A stretch of 53,836 nt of DNA, from assembly GCA_964536135.1 (NCBI GenBank), contig CAZHVM010000004.1, forward strand, positions 1-53,836. The letters run 5' to 3'. The translations under genes were made by a program, and so were the position numbers. The notes under the pieces were generated by a model. It saw only the letters and a list, made by a program, of their open reading frames with translations, was not told the DNA's origin and made no database searches. This DNA is from JAKPKF01 sp964536135 (GTDB lineage Bacteria; Patescibacteriota; Dojkabacteria; SC72). Positions 1 through 8,562 of this stretch are shown here, in pieces. Position 1 is the stretch's first letter; each line of letters begins with the position of its first letter.

Positions 1-1
1 A

Positions 2-3000
2 TATAACGAAAAGAAAAATCTAAACGAAGTTGACATCTTAAAGCTAACATTAGCCTCTCCTGATCAGATACTTAACTGGTCATACGGCGAGGTTACAAAA
101 GCAGAAACAATCAATTATCGTACATTTAGAGCTGAACCAGACGGTCTTTTCTGTGAGAAGATTTTTGGACCAACCAAAAACTATGAATGTTACTGCGGTA
201 AGTATAAGAAAATTAGATATAAGGGCATTGTTTGTGACAAGTGTGGGGTAGAGGTTACAACCCAGGATGTAAGAAGAGAAAGAATGGGACATATTGAACT
301 TTGTGTGCCTGTTGCGCATGTATGGTTTGCATACGGTATCCCAAATAAGATGTCTATTGTCTTAAATATATCTCACAAAAAACTTCTTTCAGTAATTTAC
401 TACACAAGATATATGGTAGTAGATGTTGAGAAGAATAGAAAGACAGAAATTACAGAAAAAGCTAATGCACAAAAGGAGGAAGAAATTACGTCTTTGAATA
501 CTCACCTAGAAGAGGAATTAAAAATTACAGGTGAGACTTACGATGCGCAGATTAAAGAGATTAAGAAGAAAAAAGAGAAGAATTCCGAATTCAAAATTAG
601 TCAGGTTGAACATAGTAGAAAACAGAGTTTAGCAAAAATTAGAAGGGAATTTGCCGAGAAGGAAGAGGAAATTGAATCCTTCTATACAAGAATTCTTCAA
701 GTTATTGAAAAATTAAAAGTTGGAACAGTACTATCTGAAGATGAATATATGGATTTAGAAGAAAGAGATCTTCTTTTCTTTGAAGCTATGATGGGTGCAG
801 AGGCAATTCAGAAACTTCTTGAAAGTCTAGATTTAGAGAAAGAGATTGGGAAATTAAGAAAGAGAGCGGAAAAAGAAAAGGGTGAGAGAAAATTGGCTAC
901 AATAAGGAGAATACAATACCTAGAAGGGTTTAAGAAAAACAGCTTGAACCCAGGTTGGATGATAATTAACATCCTTCCAGTTCTACCTCCAGAATTAAGA
1001 CCAATCATTCCTTTGTCAGGTGGTAAATTCGCAACTTCAGATCTTAACGATCTCTATAGAAGAATTATTAACAGAAATAATCGTCTAAAAAGATTGATTG
1101 AAATTGGAGCACCAGATGTAATCCTTAGGAACGAGAAGAGAATGCTTCAAGAATCTGTAGATGCATTAATAGACAACTCTCATAGACCTTCGAAAGCTAT
1201 GATGAATAACAAGAGATTACCATACCAGTCCCTAACAGATGATTTAAGAGGAAAGAAGGGTATCTTTAGAAAGAATCTTCTTGGAAAACGTGTTGACTAC
1301 TCTGGGCGTGCAGTTATTGACGGAGATCCAAGCTTGAAATTTGACCAGTGTGGACTTCCAAAATCTGTTGCATTAGAAATGTTCAAACCATTTGTAATAC
1401 AGCAATTACTTCTAAGAGAAATTGCTCCGAATGTAAGAATGGCAAAAGAAATGATTGAAGAGGAACAGGATTTAATTTGGGATATATTGGAAGAAGTAAT
1501 TAAGAACAAACCTGTACTTCTAAACCGTGCGCCTACACTACATAAGTATAGTGTGCAGGGTTTCTATCCAAAACTTGTAGAGGGAGAAGCTATCAGAATA
1601 CACCCAATGGTATGTAAAGCATTCAATGCTGACTTTGATGGAGACCAGATGGCGGTACATATCCTTCTAACCGATGAAGCAAGAAAAGAAGCGGAAAGAG
1701 AAATGATGTCTTCAAAGAGTATTGTAAATATCTCTAACGGTCAAGTACTTGCAAGTCCTGCAAAAGACATGTTGCTTGGTTTTTATCTAATGACAGATTT
1801 TGAAACAAAGAAGAATCCAAAGATATATGAATCTAGTGAAAGTGCAGTGAAAGCATATGAAAGAGATTTAATAAGTATTAAGGAAGAGATAATTGTAAGA
1901 GCAAAAGGAGAAAGAATTAACACATCTGTGGGTAGAGTAATATTCAACAGTATTCTTCCAGACGATTACAAATTCATAAATGATAGAGTAAATGTAAAAA
2001 CTGTAATGAAGATAATTGATGACATCAAAAACTCAAGGCCAATGGAAGATGTTGTAACCCTTTTGGATAACATGAAGCTCTTAGGGTTCAAATACGCAAC
2101 AGATCTTGGTTTTTCCTTCGCAATGGGAGATTGTAAAGTCGATTTTGACATGGAATCTGAGCTTAAGAGAATGGCAGAAAAAGATGAGCAATTACAGGAA
2201 AACTATCTACAAGGATTAATGACAAAGAATGAAAAGATAAATATTTCCACAAATATGTGGGATGATTTCGCAAACGAACTTGCGGAAAAAGCATGGCAGA
2301 AATTAGAGAAGAATAATCCTGTATATGAAATGGTAGAGTCAGGTGCAAATGGTGGAAAAATTCAGGCAAGACAGGTACTAACAATCAAAGGTGTTGTTAG
2401 AGACTCTAGAGGAAACTGGGTACCAATGCCTATCAAGAGCAATTATAGAGATGGATTGAGTGCATTTGAGTATTTTGTAGCAGCAAATGGTGGAAGAAAA
2501 GGTATTGCAGACAGATCCCTAAAGACATCATCTTCTGGGTATATGACAAGAAAACTTGTTGATGTAGCTCATGATGTAATCATTAGAGAAGATAACTGTG
2601 GCTACGAAGGAGAAGGACTTGTGCTAAAAAGGGATGATGATAGAAGAATGGATTTCATAGACAGAATCTTTGGAAGGGTTCCTGTAAAAGATATTAAGAT
2701 AGGTAATAAAGTTGTAGCTAAAAAAGATGAAGCAATTACAAAAGAGGTTGCTTTGGAAATTGACAGATCAGATTTAAAGGAAATATCTGTAAGATCTCCA
2801 TTGCTATGTAACTCACCACTTGGAATCTGTAAGAAATGTTATGGACTAAACCTTGAAAATGGACAAGAAATTGAGATGGGTAAAGCGGTTGGAGTAATAG
2901 CAGCACAATCAATTGGAGAACCAGGAACACAGATGACCATGCAGACATTCCACAAAGGAGGTGTTGCTAAGGTAGATATCACACAAGGTCTTCCAAGAAT

Positions 3001-3880
3001 TGAAGAGCTATTCGAAGCTAGAACACCGAAAGCAGAAGCAGACATTGCTTCTATTGATGGAAAAGTTCATATTGAAATTGCAGAAGATGAATCAGCAACA
3101 ATCTCTATCTCAGGCGAAAAGAGAAGTACAAGATTCTATGTCGTATCTAAAGCTAAGAAAGTCTTGGTAGAAAATGAACAGGAAGTTAAAACAGGGCAGA
3201 TAATCTTCATAGATGCTGAAGAAGTTGAAAAACAAGCTCCTTTTGATGGAAAAGTAACAATCAAAGGTGGAATCATGGAAATAAATGGAGCAATCAAAGC
3301 AGAAGAGATCGTATCTGTATTACCAGGAGTATCCATACTTGTAGAAGATGGAGAAACAATAAAGGCTGGACAACAATTAGTAGAAGGTTCTGTAGATCCA
3401 AAAAGACTTTCTGTAGTTGCAGATATAATTACAGCTCAAAAATACATCCTTGATGAAGTTCAGAAAGTATTTAATGAGCAGGGTGTTCCAATAGATGACA
3501 TACATTTAGAGATTATTCTGAGACAGATGGCAAGACTTGGAAAAGTTGAGGAATCTGGAGATACAGATTCTCTAGTGGGATCTCCAGTAAATAGATTCTT
3601 AGCAGATGCAAAGAATAGACTATTACTAAGCCAAGGAAAGAACATTGCATTGGTAACTCCAAAGCTATTCGGTATCAAGACATCTTCTCTAAATACCGAA
3701 GGATTCTTGTCAGCCATGTCATTCCAAGAGCAGGTAAGAGTACTTACAAGTAGTGCTATATTAGGGAAAACAGACTTCCTTAGAGGTATGAAAGAGAATG
3801 TAATAATCGGAAGATTAATACCTGTAGGAGAGGAAGCTGAGATAAAAGATATAAATGATGTAGCAGAGCTTAATTTTTAA
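2..3880 (+). CDS. rpoC: DNA-directed RNA polymerase subunit beta' (5' end outside window)
   Basis: Catalytic beta' subunit of RNA polymerase. The reading frame is open from base 2, and the visible protein (about 1292 residues) begins a few residues into the family's N-terminus, so only the extreme start is missing; the ATG at 284 is internal. Seen: zinc-ribbon cysteines at visible residues 63, 65, 78 and 81, the catalytic NADFDGDQMA loop near base 1630, the second zinc site (CNSPLGICKKCYG near base 2805) and the QSIGEPGTQMTMQTFH trigger-loop region near base 2910. A Lys/Glu-rich coiled coil of about 95 residues (bases ~425-705) is inserted after YMVVDVEKNRK. Actinobacterial beta' has a similar insert at this site. 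Gene order rpoC-rpsL-rpsG is the ancestral rpoBC-str arrangement. Confidence 0.98.
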   Translation, partial: YNEKKNLNEVDILKLTLASPDQILNWSYGEVTKAETINYRTFRAEPDGLFCEKIFGPTKNYECYCGKYKKIRYKGIVCDKCGVEVTTQDVRRERMGHIELCVPVAHVWFAYGIPNKMSIVLNISHKKLLSVIYYTRYMVVDVEKNRKTEITEKANAQKEEEITSLNTHLEEELKITGETYDAQIKEIKKKKEKNSEFKISQVEHSRKQSLAKIRREFAEKEEEIESFYTRILQVIEKLKVGTVLSEDEYMDLEERDLLFFEAMMGAEAIQKLLESLDLEKEIGKLRKRAEKEKGERKLATIRRIQYLEGFKKNSLNPGWMIINILPVLPPELRPIIPLSGGKFATSDLNDLYRRIINRNNRLKRLIEIGAPDVILRNEKRMLQESVDALIDNSHRPSKAMMNNKRLPYQSLTDDLRGKKGIFRKNLLGKRVDYSGRAVIDGDPSLKFDQCGLPKSVALEMFKPFVIQQLLLREIAPNVRMAKEMIEEEQDLIWDILEEVIKNKPVLLNRAPTLHKYSVQGFYPKLVEGEAIRIHPMVCKAFNADFDGDQMAVHILLTDEARKEAEREMMSSKSIVNISNGQVLASPAKDMLLGFYLMTDFETKKNPKIYESSESAVKAYERDLISIKEEIIVRAKGERINTSVGRVIFNSILPDDYKFINDRVNVKTVMKIIDDIKNSRPMEDVVTLLDNMKLLGFKYATDLGFSFAMGDCKVDFDMESELKRMAEKDEQLQENYLQGLMTKNEKINISTNMWDDFANELAEKAWQKLEKNNPVYEMVESGANGGKIQARQVLTIKGVVRDSRGNWVPMPIKSNYRDGLSAFEYFVAANGGRKGIADRSLKTSSSGYMTRKLVDVAHDVIIREDNCGYEGEGLVLKRDDDRRMDFIDRIFGRVPVKDIKIGNKVVAKKDEAITKEVALEIDRSDLKEISVRSPLLCNSPLGICKKCYGLNLENGQEIEMGKAVGVIAAQSIGEPGTQMTMQTFHKGGVAKVDITQGLPRIEELFEARTPKAEADIASIDGKVHIEIAEDESATISISGEKRSTRFYVVSKAKKVLVENEQEVKTGQIIFIDAEEVEKQAPFDGKVTIKGGIMEINGAIKAEEIVSVLPGVSILVEDGETIKAGQQLVEGSVDPKRLSVVADIITAQKYILDEVQKVFNEQGVPIDDIHLEIILRQMARLGKVEESGDTDSLVGSPVNRFLADAKNRLLLSQGKNIALVTPKLFGIKTSSLNTEGFLSAMSFQEQVRVLTSSAILGKTDFLRGMKENVIIGRLIPVGEEAEIKDINDVAELNF

Positions 3881-3887
3881 TTGATTT

Positions 3888-3898
3888 TGTTATATAAT
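3888..3898 (+). promoter_or_regulatory. rpsL -10 box (leaderless-type)
   Basis: A perfect TATAAT (3893-3898), preceded by TG and an extra TA, lies only 7 bases before the rpsL ATG. RNA polymerase normally starts about 7 bases after the -10, so a transcript from here would begin at or next to the start codon. The -35 (TTAATT, 3870-3875) is weak. Confidence 0.55.
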
Positions 3899-3905
3899 AC
3901 CGACC

Positions 3906-4325
3906 ATGCCAACTATTAACCAATTAATAAGAAAACCTAGAAAATCTAAAGTAAAGAGAATAAAGCACATAGCACTTGCTACAAACTTTAACCCTCTTAA
4001 AAATAGATATGCAAGAGAGAAGAATCCTTTTAAAAGAGGTGTATGTCTTCAGGTAAAAACCATGACACCAAAGAAACCTAACTCTGCTTTAAGAAAAGTA
4101 GCAAGAGTAAGACTTTCCAATGGTATGGAAATTACAGCATACGTTCCAGGTGAGGGACATAACCTCCAGGAGCACTCAGTTGTTCTTGTAAAAGCTGGAA
4201 GAAAAAGAGATCTCCCAGGTGTTAAATATATCGTTGTAAGAGGTAAGTATGATACTGCAGGAGTACAAGGAAGAAAGAAAGCAAGATCAAAATATGGTGC
4301 TAAATCACCTAAGAATGCAGACTAG
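3906..4325 (+). CDS. rpsL: 30S ribosomal protein S12
   Basis: Decoding-centre protein of the small subunit. The 139-residue product has the invariant TPKKPNSALRK loop and GEGHNLQEHSVVL, and ends in a basic RSKYGAKSPK tail. Between residues ~22 and 45 it has the roughly 13-residue spacer typical of Gram-positive-type S12 and absent from E. coli S12. The PGVKY segment where streptomycin-resistance substitutions occur is present (RKRDLPGVKY). The gene starts 25 bases after rpoC with its own TATAAT and no Shine-Dalgarno. It is co-directional with rpsG. Confidence 0.98.
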   Translation: MPTINQLIRKPRKSKVKRIKHIALATNFNPLKNRYAREKNPFKRGVCLQVKTMTPKKPNSALRKVARVRLSNGMEITAYVPGEGHNLQEHSVVLVKAGRKRDLPGVKYIVVRGKYDTAGVQGRKKARSKYGAKSPKNAD

Positions 4326-4347
4326 TTTTAATTAAAGAATATAAAAA

Positions 4348-4818
4348 ATGAGAGGAAAAAGAGCAAAAAGAAGAGAACAAGTAGGAGATAGAAAGTTTGG
4401 TAATCTAACTATCTCCAGATTGATAAATAAAGTAATGCAGGATGGTAAAAAAACAATTGCTGAGGATTTGGTATATACAGCATTAAATAGTGCAGCTGAG
4501 AGTGCAAAGGAAAAAGATATCACAATATTTATGAACAGAGTTATTGATAATATTAAGCCAGCACTTGAGATTAGAGCAAGAAGGGTAGGGGGTGCTAACT
4601 ACCAAGTTCCAGTACCGGTATCTCCTAGAAGACAGGAAACACTTGCAATCAGATGGATAGTTGATGCCTCAAGAGCCAAATCTGGTACATCATTTGATAA
4701 AACATTAGCTACAGAACTCCTAAATGCATACAACGGAGAAGGAGAGGCAATTAAGAAGAAGCAGGATACTGAAAGAATGGCAGAAGCAAACAAAGCATTT
4801 GCACATTTTAAATGGTAA
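4348..4818 (+). CDS. rpsG: 30S ribosomal protein S7
   Basis: Primary 16S rRNA 3'-domain binding protein that nucleates the 30S head. The product is 156 residues, the usual length. It starts MRGKRAKRREQVGDRKFGN and carries the RRVGGANYQVPVPVSPRR beta-hairpin region that contacts mRNA and E-site tRNA, and ends FAHFKW as in other bacteria. It begins 22 bases after rpsL in an A/T-rich spacer without a Shine-Dalgarno. Unlike the classical str operon, no fusA or tuf follows; a terminator closes the unit. Confidence 0.98.
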   Translation: MRGKRAKRREQVGDRKFGNLTISRLINKVMQDGKKTIAEDLVYTALNSAAESAKEKDITIFMNRVIDNIKPALEIRARRVGGANYQVPVPVSPRRQETLAIRWIVDASRAKSGTSFDKTLATELLNAYNGEGEAIKKKQDTERMAEANKAFAHFKW

Positions 4819-4845
4819 CCTTAAGTACTAAGTTTACATTGATTT

Positions 4846-4868
4846 AAGAGGGGCTAAGGCCCCTTTTT
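4846..4868 (+). terminator. Rho-independent terminator of rpoC-rpsL-rpsG
   Basis: Perfect AGGGGC/GCCCCT stem (4849-4854 with 4859-4864) around a TAAG loop, extendable by A-U pairs, followed by five T's. It lies 28 bases after the rpsG stop. On the minus strand there is no U-run, so it serves only the plus-strand unit. Confidence 0.9.
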
Positions 4869-4892
4869 CATTTAGATTTAACATACTAGAAG

Positions 4893-5828
4893 CTATTTAG
4901 TACTCTCTATTCTCTCCCAACCAGTAGAAGGCATATCCTTTCGCAATATATCTCTCTCCCAGAATATCTTTATCCATGTCATTAATCTAACGGGGAAAAG
5001 AAGAAGAGACCATATGAACTCTCTAACATTTTTTGGATATCTAAGAACAAAGAAAGAGTATGGCAATTCTATGAAGAAACTTCTACTCTGTCTATCTTTT
5101 TTAAATATTCCAAATCTTTTTAATTGTTTAAAACCTCCAAGAGATCTAACTTTCTGTTTGTAGTAATCTTTTAAATTCGTAGGATATTTGACAAAACATG
5201 TGGCTTTAGGAGTATATGCAATTTCATACCCATCGTTTCGTAGTGAATATGAGATATATGCATCATCAGAGAGCACATTATCAGGAATTCTCAAATCAAC
5301 ATTTCTAATGGCCATAACATATCCACTCATCGGGAAAAATGTCTGCTCACTAATATAATATTCATCCATCTCTGTCATTGTCTCCCTTCTTCTTTTATCT
5401 GCGGAATCTGAAAGAAGATGGCCCCAATATCCAAATATATTGTCTCGGCTATCTTGAGAAATTGGTCTTCCGCTTACCCCTCCTATTTTTTCGTTTCCAA
5501 ATGGTTTAATTAATTCTTCTACAGCATCCTTCCCTAAAAAAGTATCTCCATCTGTAAGGATAATGATATCTCCTTTCGCTTTCTTAAGGGCTAATTTAAG
5601 AGCATAAGGTTTGCCTTTGTGAGGATCAATGATATGGTAGTATTCGCTATTAGAAAGTTTAAGTATATTAGCCATTTTCTTTCCAGCCTTTAGAGTTAGT
5701 TCATCTGGGGATACCTGTATAATTTCGAAAGGTTTAGTAATGCCAGAATATTTCTTATCTGCTATACACTGAATACATTTGCCGATGGTATGTGGTTCCT
5801 TAAACGAGGTTATAATTACTGAAATCAT
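4893..5828 (-). CDS. Family 2 glycosyltransferase, membrane-associated
   Basis: A 311-residue GT-A fold glycosyltransferase that would transfer a sugar from a nucleotide donor to an envelope acceptor; the substrate cannot be read. Seen: N-terminal MISVIITSFKEPHTIGKCI strand-helix, the metal-binding DGD (residues 93-95), the SDDAY acidic motif (187-190) in the place of the catalytic base, and a KQKVRS segment (224-229) like the QxxRW helix of processive GT2 enzymes. A hydrophobic, Arg/Trp-containing C-terminal segment (~265-295) suggests membrane attachment. The gene follows the HExxH gene by 11 bases but has its own -10 directly upstream. Confidence 0.85.
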   Translation of the reverse strand: MISVIITSFKEPHTIGKCIQCIADKKYSGITKPFEIIQVSPDELTLKAGKKMANILKLSNSEYYHIIDPHKGKPYALKLALKKAKGDIIILTDGDTFLGKDAVEELIKPFGNEKIGGVSGRPISQDSRDNIFGYWGHLLSDSADKRRRETMTEMDEYYISEQTFFPMSGYVMAIRNVDLRIPDNVLSDDAYISYSLRNDGYEIAYTPKATCFVKYPTNLKDYYKQKVRSLGGFKQLKRFGIFKKDRQSRSFFIELPYSFFVLRYPKNVREFIWSLLLFPVRLMTWIKIFWERDILRKDMPSTGWERIESTK

Positions 5829-5833
5829 ACGAT

Positions 5834-5862
5834 ATTATATCATTTAGTTTCTTGTTTCTTAA
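5834..5862 (-). promoter_or_regulatory. Leaderless promoter of the GT2 gene
   Basis: On the minus strand: TTAAGA, 17 bases, TATAAT, 5 bases, then the ATG. The -35 lies inside the end of the preceding gene. The spacing predicts a transcript beginning at the start codon. Confidence 0.6.
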
Positions 5863-6490
5863 GCCATGGGAAAGGTCTCCTATTCTGATTGTAATGAGAT
5901 TCGATAGATCCTTTCATCAAAGAAAACATCATATCTCTTAAGTTCTCTTTTCTTAATAAATCCTTACTTGCTGTGCATAGATATGCCTCAAGCTCTTTCC
6001 TTTCAATTGGCATTTGAGGATCCCTTGTATATTGTAGAGCATGTATTAGTTCATGCTCAAAAGTATTAATGTCATCTATTTTGGCAAAGTTGAACCTATT
6101 CTTTAAATAAATGGTCTTTTGTTTATTAACATTTTCTATTTCATTTTCAAAAGCGCCACTTACAGCCTTTTGATTTAAAACACTAGCTTTTAATTCTGGA
6201 GTCTCTTCAATATGTTTTTCTAAATCATAGGAGACTGTGATACCCTCGTTGCTTGCGATTTCTTTAAGCTTTGTGGTATATCCCTCTACAGACATTTTTC
6301 CACTGCCAACATCATCTCTTGAGGGTAAATTGTAAGAATTGCGAATTTCGTCTCTTTTGTTAATTAGAAAATCTTCAAAACCAGAATCAGTTGGATCCAT
6401 TCCAGAGACATGTTGAACAAAGGCATTGTATGAAAAAGAAACTTCACTCTCTGCTGAATTATTTATATCCAAATTTTCCATATTGTCCAT
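5840..6490 (-). CDS. Putative HExxH zinc metalloprotease, unknown family
   Basis: I do not recognise the family. The 216-residue product has no signal peptide or membrane segment, so it is probably cytoplasmic. The helix FEHELIHALQ carries HExxH (H146, E147, H150), and a Glu 18 residues later (KELEAY, E168) could be the third zinc ligand, as in gluzincins. The first 120 residues are acidic and rich in Asn/Ser. The gene sits between the L25 gene (43 bases upstream) and a glycosyltransferase, but a good promoter in front suggests it can be expressed alone. Substrate unknown; catalysis is inferred from the motif only. Confidence 0.6.
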   Translation of the reverse strand: MDNMENLDINNSAESEVSFSYNAFVQHVSGMDPTDSGFEDFLINKRDEIRNSYNLPSRDDVGSGKMSVEGYTTKLKEIASNEGITVSYDLEKHIEETPELKASVLNQKAVSGAFENEIENVNKQKTIYLKNRFNFAKIDDINTFEHELIHALQYTRDPQMPIERKELEAYLCTASKDLLRKENLRDMMFSLMKGSIESHYNQNRRPFPWLKKQETK

Positions 6491-6497
6491 ATGGGAA

Positions 6498-6526
6498 AGT
6501 GTACATAGTCATTATGAATATTGCAA
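6498..6526 (-). promoter_or_regulatory. Leaderless promoter of the HExxH gene
   Basis: On the minus strand: TTGCAA, exactly 17 bases, TACACT, 7 bases, then ATG at 6490. This is one of the clearest cases here of a complete sigma70-like promoter placed so that +1 falls on the start codon. Confidence 0.65.
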
Positions 6527-6532
6527 CAATTA

Positions 6533-7189
6533 TTACTTTGTTTCCTCTGTTGGAGTCTCTGTACCATCTGCAGTAGCTTCTTCCTCTGTTGTAACTTCTC
6601 CATCTGTAGCAACAGGTGTAACAATCTCCTCCTCTTTCTGAGGTTCAGTGATTGTAACTATTGTAGATTTCTTAGTATCTTCATTGATGAGGTTCATTCC
6701 CTCTGGAAGTTTAATATCTTCAACGGCAATACTCTGTCCTGGATGATCTAAACCAGAAATATCTATTTCAATGAATGATTTAAGATCTGCTAACTTACAT
6801 CTAACCTCAATACTATCTAAAGCCTCAATCAAAACACCAAGATTATTCTTAACTGCTGGGGAAATACCAACGATATGGAATGGAATTGTAAACACCATTG
6901 GTTTGGATTCATCAATTTCGAAAAAAGAAATATGTCTTAATTCTTCTGTTCTAGGATTAAAATCTATCTCCTTAACTAACACCTTTGAAGATTTCCCCTC
7001 CAATTCAGTATCATAAATAGTTGTGGAAGTTGCTTCTCTAGATATTTGTCCTGCTGTTCTTGAATCTATCTGAATATTTGTTGACTCACCTTTAGCATTA
7101 TATATGACTGCAGGGGTAAGATTTTCTTTCAAAAGATTCTTACTTTTATTCCCAACGATATTTCTTTTTGTTAATACAATCTTTTCCAT
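6533..7189 (-). CDS. rplY: 50S ribosomal protein L25 (CTC/TL5 form)
   Basis: 5S rRNA-binding protein of the large subunit central protuberance. The 218-residue product has the N-terminal L25 barrel (KRNIVGNKSKNLLKENLTPAVIYN) and the C-terminal TL5 domain (about residues 95-185), followed by an acidic Thr/Glu-rich tail of about 30 residues. I chose the ATG at 7189; an upstream in-frame extension has no family similarity and would run into the hrcA promoter. It is divergent from hrcA with 112 bases between starts. Synonym ctc. Confidence 0.93.
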   Translation of the reverse strand: MEKIVLTKRNIVGNKSKNLLKENLTPAVIYNAKGESTNIQIDSRTAGQISREATSTTIYDTELEGKSSKVLVKEIDFNPRTEELRHISFFEIDESKPMVFTIPFHIVGISPAVKNNLGVLIEALDSIEVRCKLADLKSFIEIDISGLDHPGQSIAVEDIKLPEGMNLINEDTKKSTIVTITEPQKEEEIVTPVATDGEVTTEEEATADGTETPTEETK

Positions 7190-7243
7190 AATGGATAGGA
7201 GTATATCAAAGAATGGGGGATTTGACAATAATTCAGCAAATAT

Positions 7244-7272
7244 TTGACACCTAAACTTTTCCACTATATACT
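7244..7272 (+). promoter_or_regulatory. Sigma70-type promoter of hrcA-grpE-dnaK
   Basis: Perfect TTGACA (7244-7249), 17-base spacer, TATACT (7267-7272). This is the best-matching promoter in the window. Predicted +1 near 7279 falls inside the CIRCE-like operator that begins immediately after the -10. Confidence 0.85.
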
Positions 7273-7287
7273 TTAGCACCTAAACTT
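7248..7287. repeat. 11-bp direct repeat flanking the hrcA -10
   Basis: CACCTAAACTT occurs at 7248-7258 and again at 7277-7287, 29 bases apart. The first copy overlaps the -35, the second covers the middle of the operator. It may be chance or a second protein-binding element. Confidence 0.5.
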
Positions 7288-7299
7288 AGTATCTGCTAA
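7273..7299. promoter_or_regulatory. CIRCE-like HrcA operator at hrcA
   Basis: TTAGCACCT, N9, ATCTGCTAA. The outer hexamers TTAGCA/TGCTAA match classical CIRCE (TTAGCACTC-N9-GAGTGCTAA) with the exact 15-base spacing, and the symmetry extends one base on each side, but the inner CTC/GAG is not kept. It abuts the -10 and ends two bases before the hrcA GTG. Matching elements precede groES and dnaJ. Confidence 0.85.
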
Positions 7300-7301
7300 A
7301 A

Positions 7302-8027
7302 GTGGATATAACAGAAAGACAAAATGCCATACTAATGGCAATAATTAAAGAATTCATGGATGACGCAAATGAAGTCGGTTCTCTATCTCTGGTTGAGAAA
7401 TATAATCTTGGTGTAAGCTCTGCAACTATTAGAAATGAGATGGTCAAATTAATGTCACTAGGACTTTTGGAAAAAAACCACATATCTTCTGGAAGATTAC
7501 CAACAGATCAGGCATTGAGATTGTATGTCTCGAAAATTGTAGACAGATCATCTCTTAATCCTCTTGTCTCTGTAGAAATAAGGCAAGGGATATTTAGAGA
7601 TAGATTTTCAAAAGATATTGTTATTAAATCAATACTTCAAATACTTGCTAAAGAAACAGACTCAGTTGTATTTTTGATACTTGACGATGATGTTAGATAT
7701 TATGGATTAGCCAACATTCTTGCATTTGATGAATTCCAATCAATTGAGAAAATAAAGAGTGTGATCAGTATTCTAGAGGATGATGTATTCCTCAAAAACA
7801 TGGCTCAAAAATATGCAGGTTCCGGAGTATCCCTTTTAATTGGTGGCGAATCTGGTGTAGGTACATTACAAAATTGTGCTATGGCATTCACGAAAATTCC
7901 TTTCTGGGGGAAAGGTGAATCTTATGTAGGAGTAATTGGATCTAAAAGAATGGACTACTCTAAAGTAATACCTTCGCTGAGGGAGATAAAAAATTCTCTA
8001 GAGAATGCTATGTCTGGATGGAGATAA
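7302..8027 (+). CDS. hrcA: Heat-inducible transcription repressor HrcA (short form)
   Basis: Repressor of chaperone genes that binds CIRCE operators. The product has 241 residues against roughly 340 usual. The N-terminal winged helix (ITERQNAILMAIIKEFMDD; VSSATIRNEMVKLMSLGLLEK; SSGRLPTDQALRLYV) and the C-terminal GVIGSKRMDYSKVIPSL segment are clear, so the missing part is internal, probably the inserted dimerisation domain and part of the GAF-like domain. The start is GTG at 7302, two bases after the operator; no in-frame ATG lies nearby. It is first gene of an operon with grpE (17-base gap) and dnaK, and its own operator implies autoregulation. Confidence 0.93.
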   Translation: MDITERQNAILMAIIKEFMDDANEVGSLSLVEKYNLGVSSATIRNEMVKLMSLGLLEKNHISSGRLPTDQALRLYVSKIVDRSSLNPLVSVEIRQGIFRDRFSKDIVIKSILQILAKETDSVVFLILDDDVRYYGLANILAFDEFQSIEKIKSVISILEDDVFLKNMAQKYAGSGVSLLIGGESGVGTLQNCAMAFTKIPFWGKGESYVGVIGSKRMDYSKVIPSLREIKNSLENAMSGWR

Positions 8028-8043
8028 TTTTAAGACAAAAAAT

Positions 8044-8538
8044 ATGAAGAAAGAATTAGAAAGTAAAAAATTAAAAGAATTAGCACTAACCATAGACAAG
8101 CTCGAAGATGAGAAACTTGTAATCAAGGAGCAGATGCTTAGAGCATTAGCCGATTACCAAAATCTTGTAAAAAGTTCAGAAAAAAGAAATGAAATTAGAT
8201 ACTTCCAATTAAAAAAATCTCTAAGTGAATCTGTAATACCGTCCCTAGATGCTCTTAACTTAGCAATTAAGGCAAGTAAAGAATTAAAACTAGATGAAAA
8301 AGCAAAGTCTTGGTTAGATGGAATATTGGCAACAATTCAAACATTAGAAAAATCATTCTCAGAGATAGGAATAAAACAGTACTTACCAGTAAAAGGAGAT
8401 AAATTTGACCCTACAATACACGAAGCAGTAGCAACAATAGAAGGTGGAAAAAGTGGTGAAATATATGACTTGGTACAACCAGGTTATATATTAGACAACA
8501 CTGTTATTAAACCAGCTCGTGTTGTTGTTTCAAAATAA
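8044..8538 (+). CDS. grpE: Nucleotide exchange factor GrpE
   Basis: Releases ADP from DnaK. The 164-residue product has a long N-terminal coiled-coil helix (residues 1-60, with the ALADYQNLVKSSEKR signature) and the C-terminal beta-wing (VKGDKFDPTIHEAVATIEG; GYILDNTVIKPARVVVSK). The usual acidic N-terminal tail is nearly absent. I used the ATG at 8044; an in-frame extension to 8005 would overlap hrcA and adds nothing family-like. It is cotranscribed between hrcA and dnaK. Confidence 0.96.
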   Translation: MKKELESKKLKELALTIDKLEDEKLVIKEQMLRALADYQNLVKSSEKRNEIRYFQLKKSLSESVIPSLDALNLAIKASKELKLDEKAKSWLDGILATIQTLEKSFSEIGIKQYLPVKGDKFDPTIHEAVATIEGGKSGEIYDLVQPGYILDNTVIKPARVVVSK

Positions 8539-8562
8539 ATATAAATTTTTACTAATAAATAT

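Noticed and set aside
284..3880. ATG at 284 as the rpoC start
   Set aside because: The frame is open to base 2 and the upstream residues contain the conserved beta' N-terminus including the first zinc cysteines.
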